Shown: positions 27,301 to 36,016 of the stretch, piece by piece
How the letters are laid out: each line of letters starts with the position of its first letter
How positions within the stretch are numbered: the first letter of the stretch is position 1
Assembly: GCA_040779335.1 (NCBI GenBank)
Contig: JBFONV010000002.1
Coordinates: 434,001 to 498,000, forward strand
Source of the DNA: JBFONV01 sp040779335
Lineage (GTDB): Bacteria; Pseudomonadota; Gammaproteobacteria; Enterobacterales; Alteromonadaceae
Length of the DNA: 64,000 nt
Reading direction: 5' to 3'
Position numbers and translations under genes: made by a program
The notes under the pieces: model-generated
Seen by the model: the letters and a program-made list of their open reading frames with translations, nothing else
What the model was told of the DNA's origin: nothing
Database searches by the model: none

Positions 27301-27416
27301 AATTTTTTGGATTGGGTAAAACTCAGATGACTAGTAACAGCTAATGACAAGATGATCATTAACGCTATACCTAGCGAAATTTTTCCTTGTAAACCAATCT
27401 TTCTTTCTTTCAACAT
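24357..27416 (-). CDS. Hybrid sensor kinase: Cache-HAMP-PAS-HisKA-HATPase-REC-REC
   Basis: Sensor of 1019 residues. A membrane helix (about 13-33), a long Cache-type periplasmic domain (about 40-325), a second helix (about 330-350) and HAMP precede a PAS domain (about 415-530, IVTFNRAAQTIFGYTESEVIGKNAKML). Then come HisKA with FISTVSHELRTPLTSISGS, HATPase with NLLSNAVKYSPSG and GGTGLGLNI, and two consecutive receivers (about 780-895 and 903-1019; TLDLILPGG and LLDIGLPDGSG). The double receiver plus a free CheY-like protein downstream suggests a multistep phosphorelay. Its signal and target are unknown. Confidence 0.92.
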   Translation of the reverse strand: MLKERKIGLQGKISLGIALMIILSLAVTSHLSFTQSKKLAERQVIELEASKLAVLKHSIENSLRGHQDILLSLRDVPPVQAILRARLNNGIDPESSDSLEEWQRRLEVIFSAFLINQSQYLQIRYIDSAGHEMVRVDSDKSGSPLVMSSSQLQNKSGADYVEKTLKLALNQVFYSDVSLNREYGEIQIPYQPVLRIATPIYSHDGDVQGLIVINLKTDLLFGEVSASRNGAIQYLVDHKGNYLVHDDVTKTFAQEKGLSVNFNLEQPILSSYISSHEKLIKNFYQLEQIAGFEKIYFSPTDKRYWLLTMQVPTEVLFADISASLYNVLLVGVVIGLLSLLVVIWFVSNRVIKPVVNLASFAEQLKEGDLSIRLDPTKVHDEIRTLYEVINMFTIAQQFSTNDLKLKIDGQARRLSAVIEHVIDGIVTIDEKGKIVTFNRAAQTIFGYTESEVIGKNAKMLMPESYHSDYERYLLKHITADEKKTIGIGHEVVGQRKNGAVFPMELAVSEVNIDNVRHFIGITRDITERKRIELMQKEFISTVSHELRTPLTSISGSLGLVLGGIAGELPARAKELLTIANNNSERLIHLINDILDIEKISAGKMQFNFSVVSLIPLIEKSLEENKSYGEQYNVDFKFQAEIDNEVMVRVDEKRMQQVMANLLSNAVKYSPSGEDVTITVSLDKGLVRIAVHDNGQGIPQSFKSKIFTKFSQADSSDTRQKGGTGLGLNITKAIVSRHQGTINFVSEEGQGTTFYVDLPLWREKKVANVHLKKNDDNKPTILIVEDDLDVSNLLSNMLENNGFQFDQAYDYDEALLKIKTNDYDAVTLDLILPGGCGIGLLRELRSDDKTSELPVVVVSAVVDKGRKELSGDAIKMVDWIEKPIDTDRLIVTIESALSDNRKMPARILHVEDDLDIAELVASYLGGKFEVLNAATLMQAQKLLDSREFDLVLLDIGLPDGSGLDLLPMLSINERKIPVVIFSAQEVPDDLASEVMATLVKSKTDKAQLIEQIKSAIYKNI

Positions 27417-28126
27417 CGTTTGTCCTGTTCATGTACGAACATCAATTTTTTTAAGTGTTAGCTATATTAATGTCGATAGATGTCCAACCCTCCTCAGATG
27501 CAGCACCATTAAATTAGCCGTGTTTTTACTATAGTAAATTACTTAGAATAACTCTAAATAAATAATAATGACAACAACTTGTATTAGAACGATATTGCGA
27601 ATCTTCTTACTAGGGTGTATTGAACTTTTCTGCTAGTATCCGCTATTGGTTAAATGTTTAACTAACAAGATAAAAAGGAATGATTTAGCTTTCCTGATTT
27701 AACGATTTCCAACGAAATTAGTTAAAGAATTAGCCATAACCTTAGGACTGTTATGAAAAGAACTCCCATTGTTATTTTTATACATTTGGAATAATCAAAC
27801 ATTTTAAACAATGCCGCGATTGATACTTTATTAAGTACAACAGAGTTATAACCTGAAAGATAAATCCCCCTAATCAAAAATTATTTTTATCTTCATTGTT
27901 TATTATATAGACGTCCCATAAATATGCTGACTCTGCAACGCTTTATTGCGTAACTAATAAGATGCTAATAAATAACTTTAACTTAGGCAGCTCTAATAAT
28001 TAGTTAACAGCAAAGAACATCAGAGCAACATTCTAGACAATAAAACTTAGAACCATGCACTTATATACTATGCTAAATAGATATCGGTATTAGCTACAAT
28101 CATCAACTGTTCCTAGGAGGCCGTAC
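27417..28126. other. Long intergenic region upstream of cbpA
   Basis: About 710 bp of AT-rich sequence between divergent genes. Apart from the sigma-S-like promoter and ribosome-binding site of cbpA at its right end I see no gene, repeat or clear RNA structure. Confidence 0.5.
28068..28077 (+). promoter_or_regulatory. Candidate sigma-S-type -10 element for cbpAM
   Basis: CTATGCTAAA fits the extended stationary-phase -10 consensus CTAYRCTTAA with one mismatch, 50 bp before the cbpA start. E. coli cbpA is known to be sigma-S controlled, which supports but does not prove the assignment. A strong AGGAGG ribosome-binding site lies at 28115-28120, 6 bp before the ATG. Confidence 0.45.
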
Positions 28127-29080
28127 ATGGAATATAAAGATTATTATCAAATTATCGGCTTAAACAGGACTGCCAGTCAGGACGAAATAAAGCGTGCCTA
28201 TAAGAAATTAGCGCGAAAATATCATCCCGATGTCAGTAAAGAAGCGAATGCCGAAGTCAAATTTAAAGAACTCGGTGAGGCATATGAAGTATTAAGAGAT
28301 CCTGAAAAGCGAGCCGCTTATGATCAACTCGGTTCAAATTGGCAATCAGGACAACCCTTTACTCCGCCGCCTGATTGGGATCAAGGTTTTGAGTACAGTG
28401 GTTTTAATGAAGGACCACAACAAGGAAGTACATTTAGTGACTTTTTTGAATCTATTTTCGGACAGGCAAGCCCTGACCGATACTCAAGCCATCGAGGTCA
28501 TCAAGGCGACTATCAAGCGCGAGGCGATGATCATCACGCTAAAATAATGATCGACCTTGAAGATTCCATCCATGGCGCAACACGCACCGTCACTTTACAT
28601 TCACCCGAAGTTGACAACCGAGGACATGTCGGTACACACGAGCGCCATTTGAAAGTTCAGATCCCCAAAGGCATTATTCCTGGTCAACAAATCCGTTTAG
28701 TGGGTCAAGGCTATAATCTGCATGGCGGTAAAAAAGGTAATTTATATTTACAAATTGAATTTAATCCCCACCCGTTATACCGCATAGACGGGAAAAATAT
28801 CGAATTGGATCTGCCAATCACACCATGGGAAGCCGCCTTAGGTGCCACAATTAAAGTGCCAACCCCCACAGGTACCATTGATTTAAAGATCCCTGCAAAC
28901 TCAAAATCTAATGGTAAGTTACGCCTCAAAGGGCGTGGCATTCCGGCAAAAAGTCCAGGCGATTTTTTCGCGGTGTTAAAAATAGTATTACCTGATGGTA
29001 GCAGCGAAAAAGCGCAAAAAATTTACCAAACCATGGCTAATGAATTAGCTTTTAATCCACGTGCTAATTTGGGAGTGTAA
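28127..29080 (+). CDS. cbpA: DnaJ-class co-chaperone / curved DNA-binding protein CbpA
   Basis: Hsp70 co-chaperone of 317 residues. An N-terminal J domain (about 4-70) has the catalytic HPD tripeptide in ARKYHPDVS; a Gly/Phe-rich linker with [10 protein letters not shown] follows, and then two DnaJ C-terminal substrate-binding domains without the zinc-finger cysteines, which separates CbpA from DnaJ. CbpA stimulates DnaK and also binds curved DNA in the nucleoid. The gene is followed 5 bp later by its inhibitor gene cbpM. Confidence 0.95.
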   Translation: MEYKDYYQIIGLNRTASQDEIKRAYKKLARKYHPDVSKEANAEVKFKELGEAYEVLRDPEKRAAYDQLGSNWQSGQPFTPPPDWDQGFEYSGFNEGPQQGSTFSDFFESIFGQASPDRYSSHRGHQGDYQARGDDHHAKIMIDLEDSIHGATRTVTLHSPEVDNRGHVGTHERHLKVQIPKGIIPGQQIRLVGQGYNLHGGKKGNLYLQIEFNPHPLYRIDGKNIELDLPITPWEAALGATIKVPTPTGTIDLKIPANSKSNGKLRLKGRGIPAKSPGDFFAVLKIVLPDGSSEKAQKIYQTMANELAFNPRANLGV

Positions 29081-29085
29081 TTGTT

Positions 29086-29406
29086 ATGAGCAACAATATA
29101 CTTACAGGCGTTATAGTAAATGAACAAACTCTAACCCTAGAAGAATTGAGCAATGCATGTTTAGTGAAAAGCACTTGGATCATCACCTTAGTTGATGAAG
29201 GCGTGATTGAACCAAAAGACAAAGCAACAGATGATTGGTTATTTTCTGGGGCATGCATACAACGGGTACAAACGGTCAGACGATTAGAATTAGATCTTGG
29301 CGTTAACATCGCAGGTGCAGCGCTAATTGTCGACTTATTGGAAGAGAATGAACGATTGAAAAACGCATTGGAGCATATGAAAACCACGACTTATAACCTT
29401 CCATAG
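29086..29406 (+). CDS. cbpM: CbpA modulator CbpM
   Basis: Small protein of 106 residues with a MerR-like fold (LEELSNACLVKSTWIITLVDEGV, then the RLELDLGVNIAGAALI helix and a C-terminal leucine-rich coiled coil). CbpM binds the J domain of CbpA and blocks both its co-chaperone and DNA-binding activities. The tight spacing to cbpA is the conserved cbpAM operon arrangement. Confidence 0.9.
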   Translation: MSNNILTGVIVNEQTLTLEELSNACLVKSTWIITLVDEGVIEPKDKATDDWLFSGACIQRVQTVRRLELDLGVNIAGAALIVDLLEENERLKNALEHMKTTTYNLP

Positions 29407-29718
29407 AGACAAATTTTGTCTGGATTGATTTACATTTCAGACAATTTTCTCATTTTTTAACTTCTTTTAGTTTTTAGCAAGTATTTCACTCAATAAAAAG
29501 CACAGCCATGTTTGATATATGCAACACACAAACAAAAACCACATAAATACCTGATTATTATAAATAAAACAAAACCAATTCACGTTGAAAAATTGTCATC
29601 ACTCAGTAAAAAGCCATCAATACGACATCATAAGTAGTTAAATATCGTTGCAAAGCGTCAATTATCTTGCCATACTCATGTCAAATAAAACGAACACCCG
29701 AACATTATAGTACATTTT
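29407..29718. other. Intergenic region upstream of the spu operon
   Basis: A 312-bp AT-rich gap. A weak 6-bp hairpin (29407-29421) directly after cbpM may end that transcript. Near the right end is a PuuR-box candidate. Nothing else is seen. Confidence 0.5.
29682..29696 (+). promoter_or_regulatory. Candidate PuuR operator upstream of the spu operon
   Basis: CAAATAAAACGAACA agrees at 12 of 15 positions with the E. coli PuuR box AAAATATAATGAACA (consensus quoted from memory). It ends 22 bp before the first gene, a position suited to repression. A similar element lies between puuB and puuR. Confidence 0.45.
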
Positions 29719-30489
29719 ATGGAAAAGAATCAGTTACCCATTGTTGGCATAATATGCGATCAAGAAATCATTGGTCCGCATCCGTTTCACATTGCTGGCG
29801 ATAAATATATCCAAGCAATAGTAAAAGCCAGTAACTGCACGCCTATTCTCATTCCAGCGTTAGGTAATACTCCAGCTATACAACAACTAATAACACGCTT
29901 AGATGGTTTACTATTAACCGGCGGCTATTCGATGGTTGATCCCCTACATTATCAAACCACGCCTGCCGATGCTGAGACTAAATTAGACACGGCAAGAGAT
30001 AGCACCAGCTTACCGCTTATTAATGCCGCCATAGAACACGGTGTTCCGCTGCTAGGTATTTGCCGAGGCTTTCAAGAGATCAATGTTGCTTTAGGGGGCA
30101 GCCTACATCAAAAATTACATGAAAATGGTCATTATCTTGAACACAGAGAAAACAAGTCGCTAACGCTTGAGCAGCAATATGGTGAAAGCCACAGTATTAA
30201 TCTAACTGAAAATGGCAAGTTGGCTAATATTCTGGGTAAAACTCACACCCAAGTGAACTCACTGCACACTCAAGGCGTTAATAACCTTGCCGAGCACCTT
30301 AGCATAGAAGCCTTTGCCGAAGATGGCTTAGTAGAAGCGTTTTCAATTGACACCGCCATTACGTTTGCGATGGCGGTTCAATGGCATCCCGAATGGAAAG
30401 TAGAAGAAAATCAAGATAGTACGAAGTTATTTCAAGCATTTGGTCAAGCTTGTCGAGCAAAACAAAATACGAGAGAAAATAATGGATAA
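29719..30489 (+). CDS. puuD: Gamma-glutamyl-GABA hydrolase-like class I amidotransferase (SpuA/PuuD)
   Basis: Glutamine-amidotransferase-fold hydrolase of 256 residues. The nucleophile elbow is LLGICRGFQE (catalytic Cys), and the His-Glu pair is in VQWHPEW. In putrescine catabolism PuuD releases GABA from gamma-glutamyl-GABA in the cytoplasm; the Pseudomonas homologue is SpuA. The 3' end overlaps the next gene by 8 bp, so the two are translationally coupled. Confidence 0.9.
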   Translation: MEKNQLPIVGIICDQEIIGPHPFHIAGDKYIQAIVKASNCTPILIPALGNTPAIQQLITRLDGLLLTGGYSMVDPLHYQTTPADAETKLDTARDSTSLPLINAAIEHGVPLLGICRGFQEINVALGGSLHQKLHENGHYLEHRENKSLTLEQQYGESHSINLTENGKLANILGKTHTQVNSLHTQGVNNLAEHLSIEAFAEDGLVEAFSIDTAITFAMAVQWHPEWKVEENQDSTKLFQAFGQACRAKQNTRENNG

Positions 30490-31834
30490 GATAACCCAGT
30501 GGCTAAAAGAAAATAATATCAACACAGTCCAATGTTTGATTAGCGATCATACCGGCATTGCTCGCGGTAAAATTTTTCCAACCGACAACTTTATCGAAGA
30601 AGGCGGCTGTCGGCTCGGCGAGACTACATTATTAACATCGACTACCGGTGATTTGGCCGATGATAGTGTATTACATTCGCTTGCCGATCCTCGTGATATT
30701 GACATGCTGTTAAAACCTGATGAAAACGCCTGCTATTTAGTTCCTTGGGCAAGTGAACCAACAGCAATGATCATTCATGACTGTTATAACCAAGAGCAAC
30801 AACTCCATGAGCTATCGCCACGTAATCTATTGAAAAAAGTATTAAAACTTTATCAAAATGATGACTTGCAAGCGATTGTCGCCCCTGAAATGGAGTTGTA
30901 TCTTACCCAAACCAATAACAACCCTAATGATCCTTTATTGCCACCTGTAGGCAAATCGGGCCGAACAGAATCAGGACGCCAATCATTTGGCATTGACGCA
31001 ATCAGTGAATTCGAACCCTTGATGCATGACATCTATGCATGGGCTAAAGAGCAAGGTTTATCACTTGGTGTGGTTGTACATGAAGAAGGAACTGCGCAAT
31101 TTGAATTCAATTTTGACCATGGCGATCCGCTAAACTTAGCCGACCAAGTTTTTGTTTTTAAACGCATGGTCAAAGCGGCAGCAGAAAAACACGGCATGAC
31201 AGCCACTTTTATGGCTAAGCCTATTTCGGGTCAACCAGGTAGCGCAATGCATGTTCATCAAAGTATTATTTCCACTAAAACGGGTGAGAATATTTTCTTC
31301 GATGAGTCCAATGAACATGGTCTTAGCCAAACATTCTTGCACTATTTAGGTGGTTTACAAAAATATACGCCACACGTAATGCCCATGTATGCGCCTAATG
31401 TTAATTCATACCGCAGATTTTTAGCGGGAGAAGCAACACCAGTGAATATACTATGGGGTGTTGAAAACCGAACCGTTGGATTGCGAGTACCAGATGCCCC
31501 CAAACAAGCGAAACGTGTTGAAAACCGTCTGCCCGGCGCTGATGCAAATCCATATCTTGCTATAGCAGCAACCTTAATATGTGGCTATATCGGTATGAAA
31601 GAAAAAATTTCACCGTCTGAAGAAACCATTAAAAAGGCCAATAAATCACCGGCCAATCATCTACCGTTAAACATTGATGCCGCTATCGAGCAAATGGCAA
31701 ATAGTGAAACGATTAAACAATATTTAGGCGATGATTTTGTCACAGGATTTACCGCGACACGATTAGCCGACTATGAAAACTACAAAAGTGTGATTTCCGC
31801 TTGGGAACGCCATTACTTATTAACCACAGTGTAA
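30482..31834 (+). CDS. puuA: Gamma-glutamylputrescine synthetase (SpuB/PuuA, glutamine synthetase family)
   Basis: Glutamine-synthetase-fold ligase of 450 residues that would join glutamate to putrescine at the expense of ATP, the first step of the gamma-glutamylated pathway. Visible signatures are IAPEMELYL (metal-binding Glu), the HEEGTAQFEFNF segment, the GSAMHVHQS loop and NRTVGLRVP. The ATG at 30482 was chosen because it gives the family N-terminus and overlaps the puuD stop; a longer in-frame start at 30440 lies inside puuD. Confidence 0.9.
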   Translation: MDKITQWLKENNINTVQCLISDHTGIARGKIFPTDNFIEEGGCRLGETTLLTSTTGDLADDSVLHSLADPRDIDMLLKPDENACYLVPWASEPTAMIIHDCYNQEQQLHELSPRNLLKKVLKLYQNDDLQAIVAPEMELYLTQTNNNPNDPLLPPVGKSGRTESGRQSFGIDAISEFEPLMHDIYAWAKEQGLSLGVVVHEEGTAQFEFNFDHGDPLNLADQVFVFKRMVKAAAEKHGMTATFMAKPISGQPGSAMHVHQSIISTKTGENIFFDESNEHGLSQTFLHYLGGLQKYTPHVMPMYAPNVNSYRRFLAGEATPVNILWGVENRTVGLRVPDAPKQAKRVENRLPGADANPYLAIAATLICGYIGMKEKISPSEETIKKANKSPANHLPLNIDAAIEQMANSETIKQYLGDDFVTGFTATRLADYENYKSVISAWERHYLLTTV

Positions 31835-31846
31835 CTGGGGGACTTT

Positions 31847-33202
31847 ATGCAAAACGAAACTCAATTAAAAGATAATGCTCATCACCTTCACCCTTTTAGT
31901 GACACTAAAGCGTTAACCGAAAAAGGCCCTCGAGTGATCACTCACGCCCAAGGCGTTTATGTGCATGACAGTGAGGGCAATAAATTACTTGATGCTATGG
32001 CTGGGCTATGGTGTGTCAATATTGGCTACGGCCGACAAGAATTGGTTGATATTGCCACTAAGCAAATGACCGAGTTACCGTATTATAACTTGTTCTTTCA
32101 AACCACTCATTCTCCAGCGGCAGAGTTAGCAACTAAAATTGCGTCAATTGCGCCCGAGCATATGAACCGAGTATTTTTTACCGGCTCAGGCTCTGAAGCA
32201 AACGACACGGTATTTCGTATGGTACGTCGTTACTGGGATCTGATGGGCCAGCCCACTAAAAAAACCTTTATCAGCCGAGAAAATGCCTATCACGGCTCTA
32301 CCGTAGTTGGCGCAAGCTTAGGTGGTATGGGCTATATGCATTCTCAGGGCGATTTACCCATTGCTGGCATTGAACATGTAGAACAACCCTACTGGTTCAC
32401 CAAAGGTGGCGAGCTCACAAAAGAAGAATTTGGTATTAAAGCCGCGCAATCACTAGAAGCAAAAATACTCGAACTAGGCGTAGAAAATGTCGCAGCATTT
32501 ATTGCCGAACCTTTCCAAGGCGCAGGCGGTGTTATTGTACCACCCGACAGTTACTGGCCCGAAATTAAACGAATTCTCGCTAAATATGATATTTTATTAG
32601 TGGTTGATGAAGTTATCTCAGGCTTTGGCCGCACGGGCGAATGGTTCGCCAGTCAATATTATGATTTAAAGCCTGATCTTATGCCGATAGCCAAAGGGTT
32701 ATCGTCAGGTTATTTGCCTATTGGTGGAGTGATTGTCGGTGACAAAGTGGCCGATGTGCTGATTGAAAAAGGTGGCGATTTTAACCACGGCTTTACCTAT
32801 TCTGGTCATCCAGTGGCAGCAGCGGTCGCGCTTAAAAATATAGAATTACTCGAATCAGAAGAAATTGTCGCCAGAGTAAAAGCCGATACATCGCCTTACT
32901 TGCAAAGACGATGGCAAGAACTAGCAGCTCACCCTATTGTCGGAGAAGCAAGGGGCTTAGGTATGGTTGCTGGTATTGAGCTAGTTAAAGACAAAGAAAC
33001 CAATGAACGCATTGTCCCAGAGACCAAAGCCGGAGGTGTTTGTCGCGACTTTGCCATGGCAAACGGTTTGATCATGCGCCCATGCGGAGACACTATGATC
33101 ATTTCACCGCCATTAGTCATCAGTCGTGAAGAGATTGATGAATTAATTGAAAAAGCGCGTAAAACACTTGATCAAACTGCTGAGTTTTACGGTTTGATGT
33201 AA
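31847..33202 (+). CDS. spuC: Putrescine--pyruvate aminotransferase (SpuC type)
   Basis: Class III PLP aminotransferase of 451 residues. It has the GSGSEANDT phosphate-binding loop, the YHGSTVVGASLGG segment, the Asp of LVVDEVISGFGRTG that holds the PLP ring nitrogen, and the Schiff-base lysine in PIAKGLSSGY. It follows the synthetase gene by 12 bp. The order hydrolase, synthetase, aminotransferase equals Pseudomonas spuABC, where SpuC converts putrescine to 4-aminobutanal. Related enzymes use other diamines or beta-alanine, so substrate range is inference. Confidence 0.88.
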   Translation: MQNETQLKDNAHHLHPFSDTKALTEKGPRVITHAQGVYVHDSEGNKLLDAMAGLWCVNIGYGRQELVDIATKQMTELPYYNLFFQTTHSPAAELATKIASIAPEHMNRVFFTGSGSEANDTVFRMVRRYWDLMGQPTKKTFISRENAYHGSTVVGASLGGMGYMHSQGDLPIAGIEHVEQPYWFTKGGELTKEEFGIKAAQSLEAKILELGVENVAAFIAEPFQGAGGVIVPPDSYWPEIKRILAKYDILLVVDEVISGFGRTGEWFASQYYDLKPDLMPIAKGLSSGYLPIGGVIVGDKVADVLIEKGGDFNHGFTYSGHPVAAAVALKNIELLESEEIVARVKADTSPYLQRRWQELAAHPIVGEARGLGMVAGIELVKDKETNERIVPETKAGGVCRDFAMANGLIMRPCGDTMIISPPLVISREEIDELIEKARKTLDQTAEFYGLM

Positions 33203-33212
33203 ATAAATATTA

Positions 33213-33239
33213 ATAAGAGCTGCCTTGTGCGGCTCTTAT
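33213..33239 (+). terminator. Terminator of the spu operon
   Basis: An 11-bp stem (ATAAGAGCTGC paired with GCGGCTCTTAT, one G-T pair) and a 5-nt loop, followed by CATTTTGG, 10 bp after the aminotransferase stop. Confidence 0.75.
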
Positions 33240-33300
33240 CATTTTGGGCAAAAAATAAATATAATGCCATATAGGTTAAATAATTGGCATTCGCTACATA

Positions 33301-34158
33301 ATGAGGTTAGCCGTTAATATGAACCAAACAGTTATCAGACATTTTCACTCTTGGGGATATCAGTCTTTTAAATATCTTGTTTATGCCCTGCTATCATTAA
33401 ATGTCTACATCTTTTTTTCCGAAGAATGGCTAGCCAGTAAGGTAATATTTGCCGCAGGCATATCACTTGAAAACATTATTGAAGGTTTTTCATCAACTAT
33501 AGATACCGCCGCGTGGGTATTGTTGCTGTTACTCTTTGAATTAGAAACCTATGTTATTCCAGACGATAAAATTAAAGGGTTAACCAAGTGGACAATACAT
33601 GGTATCCGCGCGCTGTGTTACATTGTTATTGTATACGCCTTTTACGGCTATCTGAGCAAACTTGGATTATTCAGTCACTTCTCACCCCAACAAATCGCTG
33701 ACATCTGCGCACTGTCTTCCGACTGGAAAGTCATGGACACCTTAAACGTTTATAACCCAATAACCAAAGAAAATTGCGCGTTGTTAGCAAAATCTAATGA
33801 AGCTCTTTGGGTGTATCCAGAGCTGAAGATAGTGTCGACAGAAACGGTATATAAAGACGTAAAAATGTTGGCTTGGGTTGATGTAATCAACTCTGGGGCA
33901 TGGCTTACTGTGGTTGCTATGTTGGAAGTAGACGTACGCATGCAACTAGGGCAACTGTCGAGTAAGTGGTGGACTAAATACAATATATTTATCAAAGGTA
34001 GCATTTATAGCGTGCTGTTACTCGCCGCCATCTATTGGGGTGTAACAGGCAACTTTATTGAATTTTGGGACGCGTTTTTATGGTTATTAGCATTCTTCCT
34101 AATAGAAATGAACATGTTTGAATGGCACGCTGAAACCGCCCAAGGCCATCATAAATAA
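33301..34158 (+). CDS. Multi-pass membrane protein of unknown function
   Basis: Protein of 285 residues from the first ATG, or 279 from the more likely ATG at 33319. About six helices (approximately residues 25-43, 68-85, 102-122, 200-215, 232-250, 255-272) surround a soluble loop with several cysteines (CALSSDWKVMD, ENCALLAK). The motif ELETYVIPDD after helix 2 is distinctive, but I do not recognise the family. It lies alone between the spu operon and a convergent DUF3422 gene. Confidence 0.7.
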   Translation: MRLAVNMNQTVIRHFHSWGYQSFKYLVYALLSLNVYIFFSEEWLASKVIFAAGISLENIIEGFSSTIDTAAWVLLLLLFELETYVIPDDKIKGLTKWTIHGIRALCYIVIVYAFYGYLSKLGLFSHFSPQQIADICALSSDWKVMDTLNVYNPITKENCALLAKSNEALWVYPELKIVSTETVYKDVKMLAWVDVINSGAWLTVVAMLEVDVRMQLGQLSSKWWTKYNIFIKGSIYSVLLLAAIYWGVTGNFIEFWDAFLWLLAFFLIEMNMFEWHAETAQGHHK

Positions 34159-34176
34159 CACCTACGTAACGCAAAG

Positions 34177-34209
34177 CTCGCTATTCACCGTTTATTGGTT
34201 AGTAGCGAG
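34177..34209. terminator. Weak hairpin between convergent genes
   Basis: A 7-bp inverted repeat (CTCGCTA / TAGCGAG) with a 19-nt loop followed by TTGTTTAG on the plus strand, between the ends of the two convergent genes. It could be a weak terminator. Confidence 0.3.
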
Positions 34210-34281
34210 TTGTTTAGGGTGACGCGGCTAGAATTTGAGTTTGCTAAAGATTTGGCAAGTAGTCGATATCGTAGTGCTAGC

Positions 34282-35649
34282 CTAAGACAAATCTTTCATC
34301 AACCTTTTGTGAACATAACGGGTGCCAATAAAGACTGAGCCAATAACAATAGGTACAGAAAAACCTATGACTAAATCTTTGTTGATAGGTAACCCAATAG
34401 CAGCAATGGCATCAAGCGATACTTCCAGTAACTGAATACCGTAATAACTGATAGCGGCGACCGATAGCCCTTCTACCGTTTGCTGCAAGCGCATTTGCAC
34501 ATGAGCGCGCTTATTCATCGACACCAGCAATTCTTGATTTTGCTCTTGCAGTAACATTTCAACGCGGGTGCGCAATAAATCACTGGCGCGTGTTACCCGC
34601 CTTGAAATATCTTCCAAGCGCATTGCAATTGCCTGACAGGTTTTTACTGCGGGCGTAATACGACGCATTAAAAACTCCCGTAAGGTTAAATGACCGGTGA
34701 TCTCATTTTCCTTCAGCTCTTCCATGCGTTGCAATACCACATCGTAGTAGGCATTCGTTGCTGCAAAGCGATAGTTACTTTGCGCGCGAAAGTCTTCCAC
34801 TTTCGCCGCCATTGACGACACTTGCGCTAATAAGTCTCTATCTATGCTTACCGTAGCGGGCTGGGCAATTTGCGCAGTCACGGCTTTTAAGCGCATATCG
34901 AGTTGCGTGAGCTCGGCGTTAATTTCTTGCGCCATTGGTAAGCCTAACGTTGCCATTAATCGATAGGTATCTAATTCCAATAATCTTTGTACCAACCGCC
35001 CTAATTGCGCGGCAGACAAACCATCTTGATAAACCAGAAAGCGGCCAAAACCATCTTCGTGTAACTTAAATGACGTCCATACTTTTGCTTGTTCATTAAT
35101 CAGCGCACTACCAATTAAACGCATTTCATCAAAAAAATGACTGACTCGCGTCTCACATTGTTGTTGCTGAGAGTCAACCACCAAATGTAATGCCGCTAGC
35201 ACTTTACCTGGCATTTGCTCTAACCAATCGCTAGGCACGTAGTCGACAGCATTTTTAACAAATGGCAAGCAACTAGATTGCGCTTCGTGAATAAAGGTAT
35301 AACTGGAATATTCCATATGCCTTTCCCAACGTAAGTTGAAAAGACCAAAATGCTGATAAAAACACGGCATTGTTTTTGCCGGCGAATTTACCTGAAAACG
35401 TTCACAAAGCTGCGATAGAAATTGATGTTCCTCGTCAACCAGTTTACCGTCGTGTTGAATAGCAATATGGGTGAGTTGCGCAGGGCTAGACAGCAAATGA
35501 AACGGGCGGTTATGCAGTTCGTTGTATAACTTTTCGCGCATCGGATGGATGTTTAATTTGTTAATCAACGAAAGGCCATTCAACTCTTGAATTTGCTCTG
35601 CGGATAAACGCGTGCTTTCTATTTCAGCCGTCAAAATATTATTCATCAT
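34282..35649 (-). CDS. DUF3422-family membrane-anchored protein
   Basis: Protein of 455 residues matching the DUF3422 pattern: an N-terminal segment with LYNELHNRPFHLLSSPAQLTH, a central helical region (about 240-400) rich in coiled coil, and two C-terminal transmembrane helices (about 395-412 and 420-445). The family is widespread in proteobacteria with no established function. It stands alone with its own promoter region (35650-36016). Confidence 0.85.
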   Translation of the reverse strand: MMNNILTAEIESTRLSAEQIQELNGLSLINKLNIHPMREKLYNELHNRPFHLLSSPAQLTHIAIQHDGKLVDEEHQFLSQLCERFQVNSPAKTMPCFYQHFGLFNLRWERHMEYSSYTFIHEAQSSCLPFVKNAVDYVPSDWLEQMPGKVLAALHLVVDSQQQQCETRVSHFFDEMRLIGSALINEQAKVWTSFKLHEDGFGRFLVYQDGLSAAQLGRLVQRLLELDTYRLMATLGLPMAQEINAELTQLDMRLKAVTAQIAQPATVSIDRDLLAQVSSMAAKVEDFRAQSNYRFAATNAYYDVVLQRMEELKENEITGHLTLREFLMRRITPAVKTCQAIAMRLEDISRRVTRASDLLRTRVEMLLQEQNQELLVSMNKRAHVQMRLQQTVEGLSVAAISYYGIQLLEVSLDAIAAIGLPINKDLVIGFSVPIVIGSVFIGTRYVHKRLMKDLS

Positions 35650-35899
35650 AATGCCTGCTCAACTTGTAGCAATTACACTAATTTTCTGCTTTAAACCTAG
35701 CGTTTCATTAGTACCAATACCGCAGTATATAGTGCTAATTAATGATGAAAAATAACAAACAATTAACGATTAGGTTTAACTAGACAAAACATTGTATAAC
35801 GTAACGCTTACGTAGTGATTAATGGGATTGCTCTTAACGCTAAGGTCATAAGATAAAAAGAAGTGGCATAACCGAGCACCACGATAAGTGAAGGGAGTA

Positions 35900-35989
35900 G
35901 CGTTGAAAACGTCTGTTAGCTTTCAACGCGCTAGTGGCGAACACTTTTGACAACATGGCCAACACTAAATACAGATAAGCCATGTTGTC
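35900..35989. repeat. Two inverted repeats downstream of the amidohydrolase gene
   Basis: GCGTTGAAA / TTTCAACGC (35900-35908 and 35921-35929) and GACAACATGGC / GCCATGTTGTC (35949-35959 and 35979-35989), both perfect. Neither is followed by a good T-run on either strand, so they may be 3' stabilising or recombination-scar hairpins rather than classic terminators. The rest of 35650-36016 shows nothing else. Confidence 0.5.
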
Positions 35990-36016
35990 GTTCCCTTTCA
36001 CTAGAGGGTGAATATT

